NCBI GenBank assembly: GCA_025699075.1
Contig: JAILWG010000002.1
Coordinates: 120,048 to 184,047 of the forward strand
Reading direction: 5' to 3'
From: Candidatus Nitrosopumilus sp.
Lineage (GTDB): Archaea; Thermoproteota; Nitrososphaeria; Nitrososphaerales; Nitrosopumilaceae
DNA length: 64,000 nt
A program made the position numbers and the translations under genes. Position 1 is the first letter of the stretch. Every line of letters begins with the position of its first letter. Under the pieces are notes generated by a model. The model did not search any database and was not told the origin of the DNA. It saw only the letters and a list, made by a program, of their open reading frames with translations. Shown here piece after piece: positions 27,945-38,857 of this stretch.

Positions 27945-28290
27945 TATTTACGTTGATGGGTCTGGTGGATCTGATAGTGGATATGGATATTTTGTTAAGG
28001 AAACAGGAGAGTCATTCTATGAAAAAAAACCTGCGCTGACTAACAATCAGGCAGAATATCTTGCAATAATTTCTGCACTAAACAAATATGCTGATTCAGA
28101 TGAAGAAATTATTATCCACAGTGACTCTAAAAATACTGTAAACCAACTGAATCATGAATTTGCAATAAATAATGAGGAATTAAGAAATCTTGCACGAGAG
28201 GCATGGTCAATCATGGGAAAATTTTCAAATTTATCTATTGTATGGGTTCCTAGAAAAGAGAATTTAGCTGGAAAAATGCTGGGAAGCTAA
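27934..28290 (+). CDS. rnhA: Type 1 RNase H-like protein
   Basis: IYVDGSGGSDSGYGY; TNNQAEYLAIISAL; IHSDSKNTVNQL. Confidence 0.85.
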   Translation: MGVNIYVDGSGGSDSGYGYFVKETGESFYEKKPALTNNQAEYLAIISALNKYADSDEEIIIHSDSKNTVNQLNHEFAINNEELRNLAREAWSIMGKFSNLSIVWVPRKENLAGKMLGS

Positions 28291-28353
28291 AACTAGAGAT
28301 CAGAAATTTCCATGAATAACTTTATTATACAAAATCCTTAGATTCAACATATC

Positions 28354-30450
28354 ATGGCAGATTCTGTCTTTTTATCTCCAAAATCAATTGCAGTTATTGG
28401 AGCATCCGACAAGAGAGGAAGTGTTGGAGCAACTATCACATCAAATATTATGAATGGTTTCAAAGGAACTGTTTTTCCAATTAGTCCTTCAAGGGATACA
28501 GTATTTTATAAAAAAGCATACAAGAGTGTTTTAGATGTTCCAAAATCAATTGATCTTGCAGTTATTGTAATCAAAAATACACTGGTTGCTCCAGTTTTAG
28601 AAGAATGTGGAAAGAAAAAAGTCAAAGGTGTTATCATTATCACCGCAGGTTTCAAAGAAGTAGATGAAGAAGGAGCAAAGCGTGAACAAGAAATTAAAGA
28701 CATAGCTAAAAAATACAAAATACAGATCATTGGGCCAAACTGTCTTGGTGTCATGAATCTTGACCCAAAAACAATGATGAATTCTACTTTTCTAAAAGTC
28801 ACACCAAAATCTGGAAAAATTGCACTTGTATCTCAAAGTGGTGCAATCTGTGCAGCACTAGTTGAAGATGCAAGTGCTCAAGGAATTGGTTTTTCTGCAG
28901 TTGTAAGTCTTGGGAATAAAGCTGCAATGAGCGAAGTTGACATTCTAAAGATTCTTGCAAATCACAAACAAACCAAAGTCATTGTAATGTATCTTGAAGA
29001 CATGGGAGATGGCCAAGAATTCCTCAAAGTTTGTAAAAATATTACTAAAAAACTCAAAAAACCTGTTCTTGTTCTCAAATCAGGACGTAGTCCTGAGGGT
29101 GCAAAGGCTGCAATGTCTCATACCGGAGCACTAATGGGCTCAGATGAAATCTATGATGCTTTACTAAAACAATCAGGTGCAATACGAGTAGACACTATGG
29201 AGGAACTCTTCGATTATGCTACAGCATTTTCAAAACAACCACTTCCAACAGCAGGTGGTTTAGTTATCGTATCCAATGCAGGTGGACCTGCAATAATTTC
29301 TACTGATGCTTGCTCTAAAGCAGGAATTAGGATGGCCAAAATTGATAGCATTCGTCCAAAAATCGATGAGGTTATTCCTCCTTGGGGGAGCTCTAGAAAT
29401 CCAGTAGACATTGTAGGTGATGCTGATTTTAATAGATTCCACAATGTTTTAGATAGAGTTCTAAAACATCCAAAAGTTGGTTCTGTTATTACCATGTGTA
29501 CTCCTTCTGGTACTCTCAACTATGACAAACTAGCAGAAGTAATTGTTGCAATGTCAAAGAAATACAAAAAGACAATGCTTGCAAGCTTGATGGGATTGGA
29601 TGAGGGAATTACTAATAGAGAAATTTTATCCAAGGGAGATGTCCCTTATTACACATATGCTGAAGGAGCAATTAGAACTTTAGCTGCAATGATAAAGTTT
29701 GCAATTTGGGTAAATACCAAAGAGGGAAAAATTACTAAATTCAAAGTTAACAAAGCAAAAGCAAAGAAGGTCTTTGATAAAGTGAAAAAAGAAAAGAGAC
29801 CAAATCTTCTAGAAGAGGAAGGACAAGAAGTTCTCAAAGCTTATGGCTTACCATTGCCCCAAAGTGCACTTGCCAAAAATGAAACAGAAGCAGTAAAGAT
29901 TGCAAAAAAGATTGGATATCCTGTAGTGATGAAGATTGCATCACCCCAAATAATTCACAAGTCTGATGCTGGCGGCGTCAAAGTAAACTTGAACAATGAT
30001 TCTGAAGTTAAAGATGCATTCAAAACAATTATCAAAAATGCCAAAAAATACAACAAAAACGCTGAGATCAAAGGCGTATTGATTGTAGAGATGGTAAAAG
30101 GTGGGAAAGAACTCATCATTGGCTCAAAACTTGAGCCTGGATTTGGCCCTGTAATTATGCTTGGAATGGGTGGAATCTATGTTGAAGTTCTCAAAGATGT
30201 AACATTCAAGCTAGCCCCTGTTACTGATAAAGAGGCTGATGACATGATAGCATCAATCAAGACGCAAAAATTACTACAGGGAGTTAGAGGGGAAAAACCA
30301 TCTGATATTGTGAAACTTTCTGAATGTATCCAAAGATTATCACAACTAGTTTCTGACTTTAAGGAGATCAAAGAATTAGATATGAATCCTGTACTAGTCA
30401 TGGAAAAAGGAAAAGGATGTAGAATCCTTGATGTCAGAATTGGACTCTGA
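28354..30450 (+). CDS. ADP-forming acyl-CoA synthetase, likely 4-hydroxybutyrate-CoA ligase of the HP/HB cycle
   Basis: AVIGASDKRGSVG; GPNCLGVMN; ATP-grasp VVMKIASPQIIHKSDAGGVK; adjacent to 4-hydroxybutyryl-CoA dehydratase. Confidence 0.85.
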   Translation: MADSVFLSPKSIAVIGASDKRGSVGATITSNIMNGFKGTVFPISPSRDTVFYKKAYKSVLDVPKSIDLAVIVIKNTLVAPVLEECGKKKVKGVIIITAGFKEVDEEGAKREQEIKDIAKKYKIQIIGPNCLGVMNLDPKTMMNSTFLKVTPKSGKIALVSQSGAICAALVEDASAQGIGFSAVVSLGNKAAMSEVDILKILANHKQTKVIVMYLEDMGDGQEFLKVCKNITKKLKKPVLVLKSGRSPEGAKAAMSHTGALMGSDEIYDALLKQSGAIRVDTMEELFDYATAFSKQPLPTAGGLVIVSNAGGPAIISTDACSKAGIRMAKIDSIRPKIDEVIPPWGSSRNPVDIVGDADFNRFHNVLDRVLKHPKVGSVITMCTPSGTLNYDKLAEVIVAMSKKYKKTMLASLMGLDEGITNREILSKGDVPYYTYAEGAIRTLAAMIKFAIWVNTKEGKITKFKVNKAKAKKVFDKVKKEKRPNLLEEEGQEVLKAYGLPLPQSALAKNETEAVKIAKKIGYPVVMKIASPQIIHKSDAGGVKVNLNNDSEVKDAFKTIIKNAKKYNKNAEIKGVLIVEMVKGGKELIIGSKLEPGFGPVIMLGMGGIYVEVLKDVTFKLAPVTDKEADDMIASIKTQKLLQGVRGEKPSDIVKLSECIQRLSQLVSDFKEIKELDMNPVLVMEKGKGCRILDVRIGL

Positions 30451-30523
30451 TCGCAATTCCTTCCTGAAATTTATCTCGCACAAATTTAGAATATTTATAC
30501 AACTTCAAGATGAGTAGTATTAC

Positions 30524-32050
30524 ATGTCTAATACTTTAAAGACAATTAGAACAGGTGACGATTACATTGAAAGTCTTAGAGGTCGCGATCTCAAAATTTA
30601 CCTCTTTGGAGAATTAATCGAGAATCCCGTTGATCATCCAATTATTAGACCATCGATTAATGCTGTTGCAGAAACTTATGATCTTGCAGTACGTGAGGCA
30701 GCATTAGCTTCTGCGGATTCATCAATTACTGGATTGAAAGTTAACAGATTTTTACACATTGCAGAAAGTGCAGAAGATTTAGTTTTACAAAATAAAATGC
30801 AGAGAAAACTTGGACAAAACACTGGAACATGTTTCCAGAGATGTGTTGGAATGGATGCCATGAACGCTTTACACTCTACTACATTTGAAATTGATGAAAA
30901 ACATGGAACCGATTACCATAAAAGATTCTTAGAATTTGTAAAGATGGTACAGAAAGAAAATCTTGTAATTGGTGGTGCCATGACTGATCCTAAAGGAGAC
31001 CGAAGTAAGGGTCCTTCAGAACAAGATGACCCTGATCTATTTACACGAATTGTAGAAACTGATGATAAAGGAATCTATGTTTCAGGCGCAAAAGCACACC
31101 AAACTGGATGTATCAATTCCCATTGGATTCTTTTGATGCCTACAATTAGATTGACAGAAGATGATAAAGATTGGGCAGTTGTTGGAGCAATTCCTGCAGA
31201 TGCAAAAGGAGTCACTTACATTTACGGTAGACAATCTTGTGACACAAGAAGTATGGAAGAAGGTGATATTGATGATGGTAACGCAAAATTTGGCGGCCAA
31301 GAAGCCTTGATAATTTTAGATAAAGTGTTTATTCCATGGGACAAAGTATTCATGAATGGTGAATACGAATTTGCATCAATGCTTGTAGAGAGATTCACAT
31401 GTTATCATAGACGTAGTTATGTATGCAAAACAGGTCTGGGTGATGTGTTAATTGGTGCAGCAGCAACTATTGCTGATTACAATGGTGTTCCAAAAGTCTC
31501 TCATATCAAAGATAAAATTATTGAGATGACTCATCTTAATGAAACAATTTTTGCTGCAGGTATTGCATCATCTCACCAAGGACATAAGATGAAGTCAGGT
31601 GTATTTCTAAATGATGATATGCTTGCTCAAGTTTGTAAACACAACGTCACAAGATTCCCATATGAGATTAGTAGACTGGCACAAGATATTGCAGGTGGTT
31701 TGGTAGTTACATTACCATCAGAAAAAGACTTTAGACATCCAGAAGCAGGACCACTACTTAAAAAATATCTTGCTGGAAGAAAAGGTGTTGATGTTGAAAA
31801 TAGAATGAGAATTTTGAGATTAATTGAAAACATGACTTTGGGAAGAAATGCAGTTGGATATCTTACAGAATCAATGCATGGTGCAGGATCACCACAAGCC
31901 CAAAGAATCCAAATTCAAAGACAAATGCAAGTTGGATACAAAAAGAATTTGGCAAAGAATTTGGCTGGAATCAAAAATGATATTGAGGAACCAAAAGAAC
32001 CATCTGAATACTTTAAACGAGTTTTCAAAACTAAAGATTCTGTTCTTTAG
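30524..32050 (+). CDS. 4-hydroxybutyryl-CoA dehydratase
   Basis: TGDDYIESLRGRDLKIYLFGE; HPIIRPSINAVAETYDLA; RCVGMDAMNAL. Confidence 0.92.
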   Translation: MSNTLKTIRTGDDYIESLRGRDLKIYLFGELIENPVDHPIIRPSINAVAETYDLAVREAALASADSSITGLKVNRFLHIAESAEDLVLQNKMQRKLGQNTGTCFQRCVGMDAMNALHSTTFEIDEKHGTDYHKRFLEFVKMVQKENLVIGGAMTDPKGDRSKGPSEQDDPDLFTRIVETDDKGIYVSGAKAHQTGCINSHWILLMPTIRLTEDDKDWAVVGAIPADAKGVTYIYGRQSCDTRSMEEGDIDDGNAKFGGQEALIILDKVFIPWDKVFMNGEYEFASMLVERFTCYHRRSYVCKTGLGDVLIGAAATIADYNGVPKVSHIKDKIIEMTHLNETIFAAGIASSHQGHKMKSGVFLNDDMLAQVCKHNVTRFPYEISRLAQDIAGGLVVTLPSEKDFRHPEAGPLLKKYLAGRKGVDVENRMRILRLIENMTLGRNAVGYLTESMHGAGSPQAQRIQIQRQMQVGYKKNLAKNLAGIKNDIEEPKEPSEYFKRVFKTKDSVL

Positions 32051-32177
32051 AAATTATTTCAAATTTTACTATTTTCAAGAGGTTTTATTATCAATTTTCC
32101 TAACGAATGTACTTTCAACCTGTCTGTTCATTTTTAACTAACAGGTCTTTAATAGCAAAACTCTAAAACTACATTTA

Positions 32178-33011
32178 ATGACTTTTTCAAAAACAAACTT
32201 TCGAAAACCACTGCTAATACTTCCAGTATTACTTGCAATTGGATTAATGATTGTGATGCCTATTGGAGTTTCAGCAGCCAAACCCAATCAAATTCCTTCT
32301 GATGGATTAATTCCTGAATTACAAGCTGTTGTACCTGACTCTCTTCAAGTTGTACACACACAACAATCAGATATACTTCGATTTACTAATGGAATTGCTA
32401 ATTTAGGTCCTGGACATTGGCAAATGGAACCAACATTCCCTAATGGCCCAGATGGAAATGTAATTGCCACTCAACAAATTCTTGATGTAGATGGAAATGT
32501 TGTATATGATAAGGTAGTAAGTGTATTTACATTCCATGAAGATCACAATCATTGGCATATTGCTGATGTCACTGAATTTAGTGTTCATCAAGGTTCTCCT
32601 GACGGTCCACAAATAGGAGATTCAAACAAAGTTACATTTTGTATTGAAGATGTTTATGCTATGGTAGGAAATTCTAATACTGCTGAAAGAATCTTTTGGG
32701 ATTGCACAGTTAGTCTCCAAGGAGTTCAAGCAGGTTGGGCTGATCAATACCATCAATCAACACCTGGAAATCAAGTAGATATTACTGGAATTTCTGATGG
32801 ACTCTATTATTTGGTTCATAATGTAAATCCTGATGGTTCATTCATCGAAAGTGATACAACAAACAACAAAGCATGGACAGAGTTTATTGTTACACACAAA
32901 AACAATGGTCAAGTAAAAATCACTGAGACTGGAAATACTTCATGTGATTTACTTCCTGATTCAATCTACAAACCAGCTTTATGTGGCGCAGTAACTGCTA
33001 ATCGCGGTTAA
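32178..33011 (+). CDS. Secreted lysyl-oxidase-like copper protein
   Basis: Signal peptide; FHEDHNHWHIADVTEFSV His cluster; VNPDGSFIESDTTNNKAW. Confidence 0.75.
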   Translation: MTFSKTNFRKPLLILPVLLAIGLMIVMPIGVSAAKPNQIPSDGLIPELQAVVPDSLQVVHTQQSDILRFTNGIANLGPGHWQMEPTFPNGPDGNVIATQQILDVDGNVVYDKVVSVFTFHEDHNHWHIADVTEFSVHQGSPDGPQIGDSNKVTFCIEDVYAMVGNSNTAERIFWDCTVSLQGVQAGWADQYHQSTPGNQVDITGISDGLYYLVHNVNPDGSFIESDTTNNKAWTEFIVTHKNNGQVKITETGNTSCDLLPDSIYKPALCGAVTANRG

Positions 33012-33877
33012 TTCTTTTTTCTTTTATTTTTTATCTGATAGATTACACTAGCTGGTACTGCCACATACATTCCCAAATTCATCAAAATCACACCTATTCC
33101 ATAACCTAATACTTCAGTTTCTGTTTCTGCATATTCCATTACAGACAATGTTGATAGCAATGGAGTGATTCCAATTTTTACAAATTCCTTGAATACTGGA
33201 CTTTCTCTTTCCATGTCTGCCACATATGGTGAAAATGAATAATAGAACTGGTTAAATCCTGTCATGAATAACGAACCTGTTTGTGTCTTCATCAACTGAT
33301 TATCTCTGATTTCTCTTAACAATTGAATCTGTGGTGCCATTTCAGAGCCATATGCTGCAGTAGCAATGAGACAACCTCCACCCTCAGTAGTATCAACAAT
33401 CCAACACTTTCCATCTATCAGTTCAGCATCTTCACCACATTCAGTTTTTATTTCAATATTATTTTCATTTGATTCTTCTAAAATCGATTCTTCTAATTCT
33501 TTTTGTTGTTGTGCAATCTCTTGAGGAATTTCTTTTATGTTAACAGATTTTGTATCTATTTTTCCTTCTTCTGCCTCTTTTGCACTTTCTTGAATTTCTA
33601 AACTATAATACATTCTACTGGCTTCGATTAGTTTTTGATATCTATCTGGTTCTGAATATAACCATAAATCATCATTGTACAAATTTCCACATAACCTTGA
33701 TTCAATAGAGTGATGATGATGTTCAAAAAAATCATTTCCCATAAAATAATACAGTTGGTAATTTTCTTCACACCATTCTATCCCATTTAATGTCAAGCCT
33801 GCAGTATCACGAAATGGAGTTTGTGCGTATGCAGAGCCGACTAAAAATAATATTGAAAAAACAAGAAAATATTTCAA
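33008..33877 (-). CDS. Secreted/membrane protein with CFI-box-like motif
   Basis: Signal peptide; GGGCLIATAAYGSEMAPQIQLLREIRDNQL. Confidence 0.75.
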   Translation of the reverse strand: MKYFLVFSILFLVGSAYAQTPFRDTAGLTLNGIEWCEENYQLYYFMGNDFFEHHHHSIESRLCGNLYNDDLWLYSEPDRYQKLIEASRMYYSLEIQESAKEAEEGKIDTKSVNIKEIPQEIAQQQKELEESILEESNENNIEIKTECGEDAELIDGKCWIVDTTEGGGCLIATAAYGSEMAPQIQLLREIRDNQLMKTQTGSLFMTGFNQFYYSFSPYVADMERESPVFKEFVKIGITPLLSTLSVMEYAETETEVLGYGIGVILMNLGMYVAVPASVIYQIKNKRKKN

Positions 33878-34049
33878 TCAGGAATTTTCTTTTCTACTAC
33901 TTCATAAATGATACTACTCTTGAAACTAATGATTTCTTAGGATCCTTTTTTAGTAAATTTGACGTAATTATACTACCAAGCAAGCAGGACGATCTATTGC
34001 TCTTGTTATGTGGCATATGTGAACCTGTTTGCCTGAAAAATTTACAATA

Positions 34050-34823
34050 CTAGTATTCTTTGTCTTTTTTCTTTGGACTTTCTTTAGATTCTGATTCGTT
34101 ATTATTGATGGAATCTTCAATCCCTTGTAACTTCTCATCAATTTCTGATGTTTTTGTTATGTTTTCTGGTTCATCAGTATCATCTAATTCCTCATTATCT
34201 CTTGAATTTTCAACATGTTCAGAATACTCAGAATCCTTTACAATTTTATCAATGTCTGATAATTCTTCAATGGTTTCAGTATTCATTGAATCTAATGGAT
34301 CCGTAAATGTAAGTTCTTTTTCATTTTTCTTTTTTATTACTTGTTTTACTACCATTATTCCAATAACTACTGCAATAATGACATAGTTGGTTGGAGGTTT
34401 TAGTAATTGAGTAACATATCCTACTTGAGGAATTGTATATGCAACTTTTCCAATATATTCCTCCTCTGTAATTGGAAAGTCTGTTCCAGGAATTGATGCT
34501 GGATTTGCATCTCCTTTGGTTCTAATTGTTTTAGGATCCTCCTCCATTATTGAGGCGACTCTATGTACAATAACTCTGTCGTGGTCTGATGGTCGATTAA
34601 ACACAATGATGTCTCCTATTTGGATATCTTCAAAGTCTACGTGACCTGAAACTATCAAAACATCATAAACTTCTAAAACCGGAATCATACTTCCACTTGC
34701 AACTACATAAAATGGATTTTGTGTTCCAAATGCTACTTGTAAACCAATCCAAATAACCAAAACCCCTACAGCGACAATTATGATGTCTTTAACTACTCCT
34801 TTAGAGATTGATCTTTTTGCCAA
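34050..34823 (-). CDS. Signal peptidase I (archaeal type) with acidic C-terminal tail
   Basis: FYVVASGSMIPVLEVYDVLIV; IIVFNRPSDHDRVIVHRV; TKGDANP. Confidence 0.85.
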   Translation of the reverse strand: MAKRSISKGVVKDIIIVAVGVLVIWIGLQVAFGTQNPFYVVASGSMIPVLEVYDVLIVSGHVDFEDIQIGDIIVFNRPSDHDRVIVHRVASIMEEDPKTIRTKGDANPASIPGTDFPITEEEYIGKVAYTIPQVGYVTQLLKPPTNYVIIAVVIGIMVVKQVIKKKNEKELTFTDPLDSMNTETIEELSDIDKIVKDSEYSEHVENSRDNEELDDTDEPENITKTSEIDEKLQGIEDSINNNESESKESPKKKDKEY

Positions 34824-34866
34824 TTACATTATCGCCTAAACTACCATTGATTAAATTTACTCAGAA

Positions 34867-35619
34867 TCAGATTTTGGTTCCACATTCTTCACAGAATTTG
34901 GAGCCCTCTTTGTTAGTAAATCCACAACTAGAGCATTTTCCTGCTTGAACTTTTACTTCGGGACTTCCTAATAGGACAACCTGACCTATCTTTTTGATGC
35001 TATTCCATGGAATACTGCCTTCTGTCCCGTCTTCTTTAGTGATTACTAAAACCATTGATTGTGTAGAGTCAATTCCAACTTGTTTTGCAGTTCCTATCAT
35101 GTTTGCATTTTCATCAAATACACTTTTTCCTTCAATTGATGTAACTGAAGTTGCAGGACCTGGTTGGGTAGTAGTTGCTTGTGTAGTTGTAGGTTGTGGT
35201 ACTACTGGTTGCGGTACTTGTTGTGTTGTAACTTCTTGTTGTGGTGCACTTTGAACTTGAGGTTCTAATGGTTTTGCACTTCCGACTTCACCTGCTTCAT
35301 CTTCTTTTTTGAAATCTCTGTATTCTGCAATTGAGGCATTACATGAATTACAAATGTATTGACCTCGTTCTGCAAGAATTAAATTTTCTGCAACTTCTTC
35401 ATTTGGATTCTCAAATTCAATTTTTGGAGGACCTTCAAATTCTTTCTCACAAGTATTGCAAAAATGTTTAGTAATTTTATCAGGATCTAATCTTCCAATT
35501 GGTGCCAAAAATAGATCTGGACCGCCTAGGTTACCTTTCATTTGTTGTTCATCTGTAACTGTGGCCATAACATAGCCTCCAGATCCTCGTAATTTTTTAA
35601 GTCTAAGTTCTGAACTCAT
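34867..35619 (-). CDS. Zinc-ribbon protein with PRC-barrel-like segment
   Basis: CNTCEKEF, CNSC, KCSSCGFTNKEGSKFCEECGTKI. Confidence 0.7.
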   Translation of the reverse strand: MSSELRLKKLRGSGGYVMATVTDEQQMKGNLGGPDLFLAPIGRLDPDKITKHFCNTCEKEFEGPPKIEFENPNEEVAENLILAERGQYICNSCNASIAEYRDFKKEDEAGEVGSAKPLEPQVQSAPQQEVTTQQVPQPVVPQPTTTQATTTQPGPATSVTSIEGKSVFDENANMIGTAKQVGIDSTQSMVLVITKEDGTEGSIPWNSIKKIGQVVLLGSPEVKVQAGKCSSCGFTNKEGSKFCEECGTKI

Positions 35620-35734
35620 ATCTGAGATTTAGCAAAACGTCATTTAAGTATATATCAAAATTAATTTTCCAACAAAAAATACGGTGCTAATTCTGGTGAA
35701 CGTTTTTAGGTACGTGCAATAAAATAATGATAGA

Positions 35735-36061
35735 ATGGCTGTAACACAAATTTCAGATGCAAAATCATGGGAAGTAGATGTGATAAATTCTGACATTCCT
35801 GTATTTGTAGACTTTTGGGCCGAATGGTGTGGTCCATGTAGAATGGTAGGTCCAGTAGTTGAAGAACTGGCAGCTGACTATGACGGCAAAGTAAAATTTG
35901 TCAAGGTTAACGTTGATGAGGCCAATGAATTGGCATCAAAATACAATGTCTTTAGTATTCCAACTTTAATCCTCTTAAACAAAGGTGAAATAGTTAGCCA
36001 ACAAGTAGGTGCTGCATCTAAAGAATCATACCAAGGTATGATTGATAGAGCACTTGCATAA
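35735..36061 (+). CDS. trxA: Thioredoxin
   Basis: VDFWAEWCGPCRMVGPVVEEL. Confidence 0.95.
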   Translation: MAVTQISDAKSWEVDVINSDIPVFVDFWAEWCGPCRMVGPVVEELAADYDGKVKFVKVNVDEANELASKYNVFSIPTLILLNKGEIVSQQVGAASKESYQGMIDRALA

Positions 36062-36122
36062 ATTCAAACACATATTTTCCACTTTTTTGATCCTAAAGTA
36101 ATTAATATTCCAAAAACCGAGT

Positions 36123-36662
36123 GTGATTATGTCATTTGGTGAAGTAGATACACTAAACATGCTCTTTGACAAGCTACAGAGCTTGTTTGATGAATCTCAG
36201 GGATACTATGAATCATTTCTTGATACAAACAACATGTACAAGAAAGGCCAACTTAGTGACAAAGAATTCTTTCAAAAACTAGGTGATTATACAGTTGCAT
36301 ATTCTGCATTAGAATTTTTAGCAATCAAAGTAATATTTGAATTAAAAAAATCAATTGGTTCTGGCTCTGGAAGCACACAGTCTCCCGGTTTGATGCCTGG
36401 AATGGGTCAACCAGGAATGATGGCAGGTGGAATGGGACAACCACCAAGAGCAGGAACTGCACAGAATCCTGTAGGTGGAGGTCCACCAGGAATTGTTTCT
36501 GCACAAGAAGCATTTGGAGATATTGGAACATTACCATCACCTGATCCATCTTTGATGCCAAGACAAACAATGCAACCACAAGGTGGAAACGGATGTTCCT
36601 CATGTGGTGCAACACTCAGAGCAGGTGCAAAGTTTTGCACAAAGTGTGGCGCTAAAGCATAA
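36123..36662 (+). CDS. Zinc-ribbon protein
   Basis: C-terminal CSSCGATLRAGAKFCTKCGAKA. Confidence 0.75.
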   Translation: MIMSFGEVDTLNMLFDKLQSLFDESQGYYESFLDTNNMYKKGQLSDKEFFQKLGDYTVAYSALEFLAIKVIFELKKSIGSGSGSTQSPGLMPGMGQPGMMAGGMGQPPRAGTAQNPVGGGPPGIVSAQEAFGDIGTLPSPDPSLMPRQTMQPQGGNGCSSCGATLRAGAKFCTKCGAKA

Positions 36663-36686
36663 AATTAGTAATTAAAAATTATTTTC

Positions 36687-37046
36687 TTATTCTTGTGTTG
36701 TTCCACATTCAGGACAGAATTTTGCAGTAGAAGAAAGACTGGTACCGCATTCAGAACAAAACTTTCCACTTGAAATTTGTTCATTGTATGCATTTCCAAC
36801 AAGAGCTGAACTTTTTACTGCACCTGATGGCACGTATGTTTCATCGTCAATCAGGACTGGTTCAAAGTCTTGTTCTACCAAATATGTCATCATTCTTGGA
36901 ACTGCTTTCCCTTCATTTTTTGGATCTGGAACTGAATCACCCAACCAAAATGCAAATCTCATCAAAGTTAATTCTGGTGTAGAGAATGCTAGTGTATGCT
37001 TTGACATGTAATCTTGTGCAGCTTTTTTGCCGTCAAAACCTTCCAT
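36687..37046 (-). CDS. Zinc-ribbon protein
   Basis: FCSECGTSLSSTAKFCPECGTTQE. Confidence 0.75.
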   Translation of the reverse strand: MEGFDGKKAAQDYMSKHTLAFSTPELTLMRFAFWLGDSVPDPKNEGKAVPRMMTYLVEQDFEPVLIDDETYVPSGAVKSSALVGNAYNEQISSGKFCSECGTSLSSTAKFCPECGTTQE

Positions 37047-37089
37047 GATGATGATATTTTTTATTTATGTATAATAGTTTCTGGAAAAG

Positions 37090-37161
37090 TGGACCGGGAG
37101 GGAATCGCACCCCCGACATCCTCGTTGCGAACGAGGCATTATACTCCTAAACCACCGGCCC
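37090..37161 (-). tRNA. tRNA-Ala (anticodon CGC)
   Basis: Reverse complement GGGCCGG...CCTCG-TTCGCAA-CGAGG...CCGGTCC cloverleaf. Confidence 0.88.
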
Positions 37162-37251
37162 TCAGAATACCTCTTTTCAGTTGTTCTTTTATTCATTTTC
37201 TCAAGAAAGTTAACTAATCTCCATTGAAATCTATCCAGATTACTTGCAAAA

Positions 37252-37734
37252 TTAGTTTTCATTAATTACTTCAAAATGCATTGGGGCGTATGAAATGCCC
37301 TTTTCCACTCTAAAGGAAATATCCCAAATTCCAAAGAATTTACATTTTGGACATTCTTTCAAATCTTTTGATGATACAGGAGTAAAATAATGATTCACTG
37401 CACTTTTTGCTCCATCAAATGGATGTGTGTGATGAATTTTTCCATCAGGACGAACAAATACAATCTCTCCTTTTGAATTGAGTGGAATTTCACTTCCAAT
37501 AAAAAATACAGGATCATCTACTCCATAAGTTCCATCTAAAATGGCAAACGGTCCTGAATACAAATTATTTGAAAGCATCTCATATTCATCACTTTTTGAA
37601 ATTTCCTTAAATTCAGAATTTATAGAATGTGTTGAAGTATCTGTGTTGGTATCGTCTAGAACAACAGTGATGATTATTGCAGTCAAAATAATAATTGGAA
37701 TCCCAAGAATAATCTTGGGATTTTTAATATTCAT
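37252..37734 (-). CDS. Secreted/membrane-anchored protein
   Basis: N-terminal TM segment, 160 aa. Confidence 0.65.
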   Translation of the reverse strand: MNIKNPKIILGIPIIILTAIIITVVLDDTNTDTSTHSINSEFKEISKSDEYEMLSNNLYSGPFAILDGTYGVDDPVFFIGSEIPLNSKGEIVFVRPDGKIHHTHPFDGAKSAVNHYFTPVSSKDLKECPKCKFFGIWDISFRVEKGISYAPMHFEVINEN

Positions 37735-37894
37735 CTTGAGTCATCTCCAAAACATTTGTTACACAATACTTGACATGATTCGGTCAGAGACACTGGTACA
37801 TTACTTGACCAACATCTATGACAGAGACCCACAAAAGTTGGGACATATGGGGAGGAAGAGTTTCCCCGTATGGTTGAATCATGTGTTTTATGGC

Positions 37895-38077
37895 TTATGC
37901 AAGAGCAGCGACTGTGTGACATAGGATCTCCTCACCATACATGCATTGACTGTGGAATCTAACTTCGGTAGGTTCTGTGCACTTCATACAAACTAGTTGA
38001 ATTGGTTGGTTGCAATGAAAACACTTCTTTACAACATCCAATTCACATCCACACTGTCTACATAATGTATCTGGCAT
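37895..38077 (-). CDS. Small zinc-binding protein
   Basis: CRQCGCELDVVKKCFHCNQPIQLVCMKC; overlaps 37731-37922 ORF in another frame. Confidence 0.6.
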   Translation of the reverse strand: MPDTLCRQCGCELDVVKKCFHCNQPIQLVCMKCTEPTEVRFHSQCMYGEEILCHTVAALA

Positions 38078-38226
38078 TTTTTTACCTCAGGGAAAATTTC
38101 TCCTACCAAATTTCCATTTGGAGATAACTTCTTCACATTCTGAAGAAATTTTTTGTACAGACGACTCTACAGATTTTCTGATCTGTTTGAGTGATGAATT
38201 ACATTTCATCTTTTTGTACCTCCAGA

Positions 38227-38718
38227 TTATTCTACTGATACTATCTTGCCTTGGGGTTTTTCCTTGACAAGCGACAATGTCAGTTCTAAGATTCCATTTG
38301 CATATTTGGCTTTGGCAGAGCTTTCATCTACTTTTGATGGCAGAGGTATTTTTTTCTCATATTTCCTCTCTCCACGTTCAGCAGATATCAAAACTTGTTT
38401 ATCTGACACATTCAGTTTGATATCTGATTTTTCTATTCCTGGTATCTCAGAGACCAGTTTAACTGTATTTTCTTTGTCATTTACTGACACCTCTACAAAT
38501 GGAACTCTTATTTTGGAATCTCTAAGAGAGTTTGTAGATTTAGTATTTCCCCATTCAGTAACATGAGGAATACCGTTTTCACCTACAGTCTTTACATAAC
38601 CGTAGTAGTATGGCACAAAAGTTTGGGATGTGCCTCTTTGATTTTCAAAGACATCACCCATTGAAAAAAAGGGATTTGATAATCTTCGAAATACGTGTTC
38701 GAATTGGTCATCAAACAT
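38227..38718 (-). CDS. Hsp20/alpha-crystallin family protein
   Basis: KLVSEIPGIEKSDIKLNVSDKQVLISAERGERKYEKKIPLP...YANGILELTL. Confidence 0.85.
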   Translation of the reverse strand: MFDDQFEHVFRRLSNPFFSMGDVFENQRGTSQTFVPYYYGYVKTVGENGIPHVTEWGNTKSTNSLRDSKIRVPFVEVSVNDKENTVKLVSEIPGIEKSDIKLNVSDKQVLISAERGERKYEKKIPLPSKVDESSAKAKYANGILELTLSLVKEKPQGKIVSVE

Positions 38719-38857
38719 CTTTTAATCACCAAATTATCGTAATGGTGAAAATAAAATAAAAATATTGTGGATAAATTATCCATTCTTATGAGATGATAGA
38801 AAGCATTTTCACTGGTCATCTCAACGCATAATAGCATCAATCTCATAAAATTTACAG

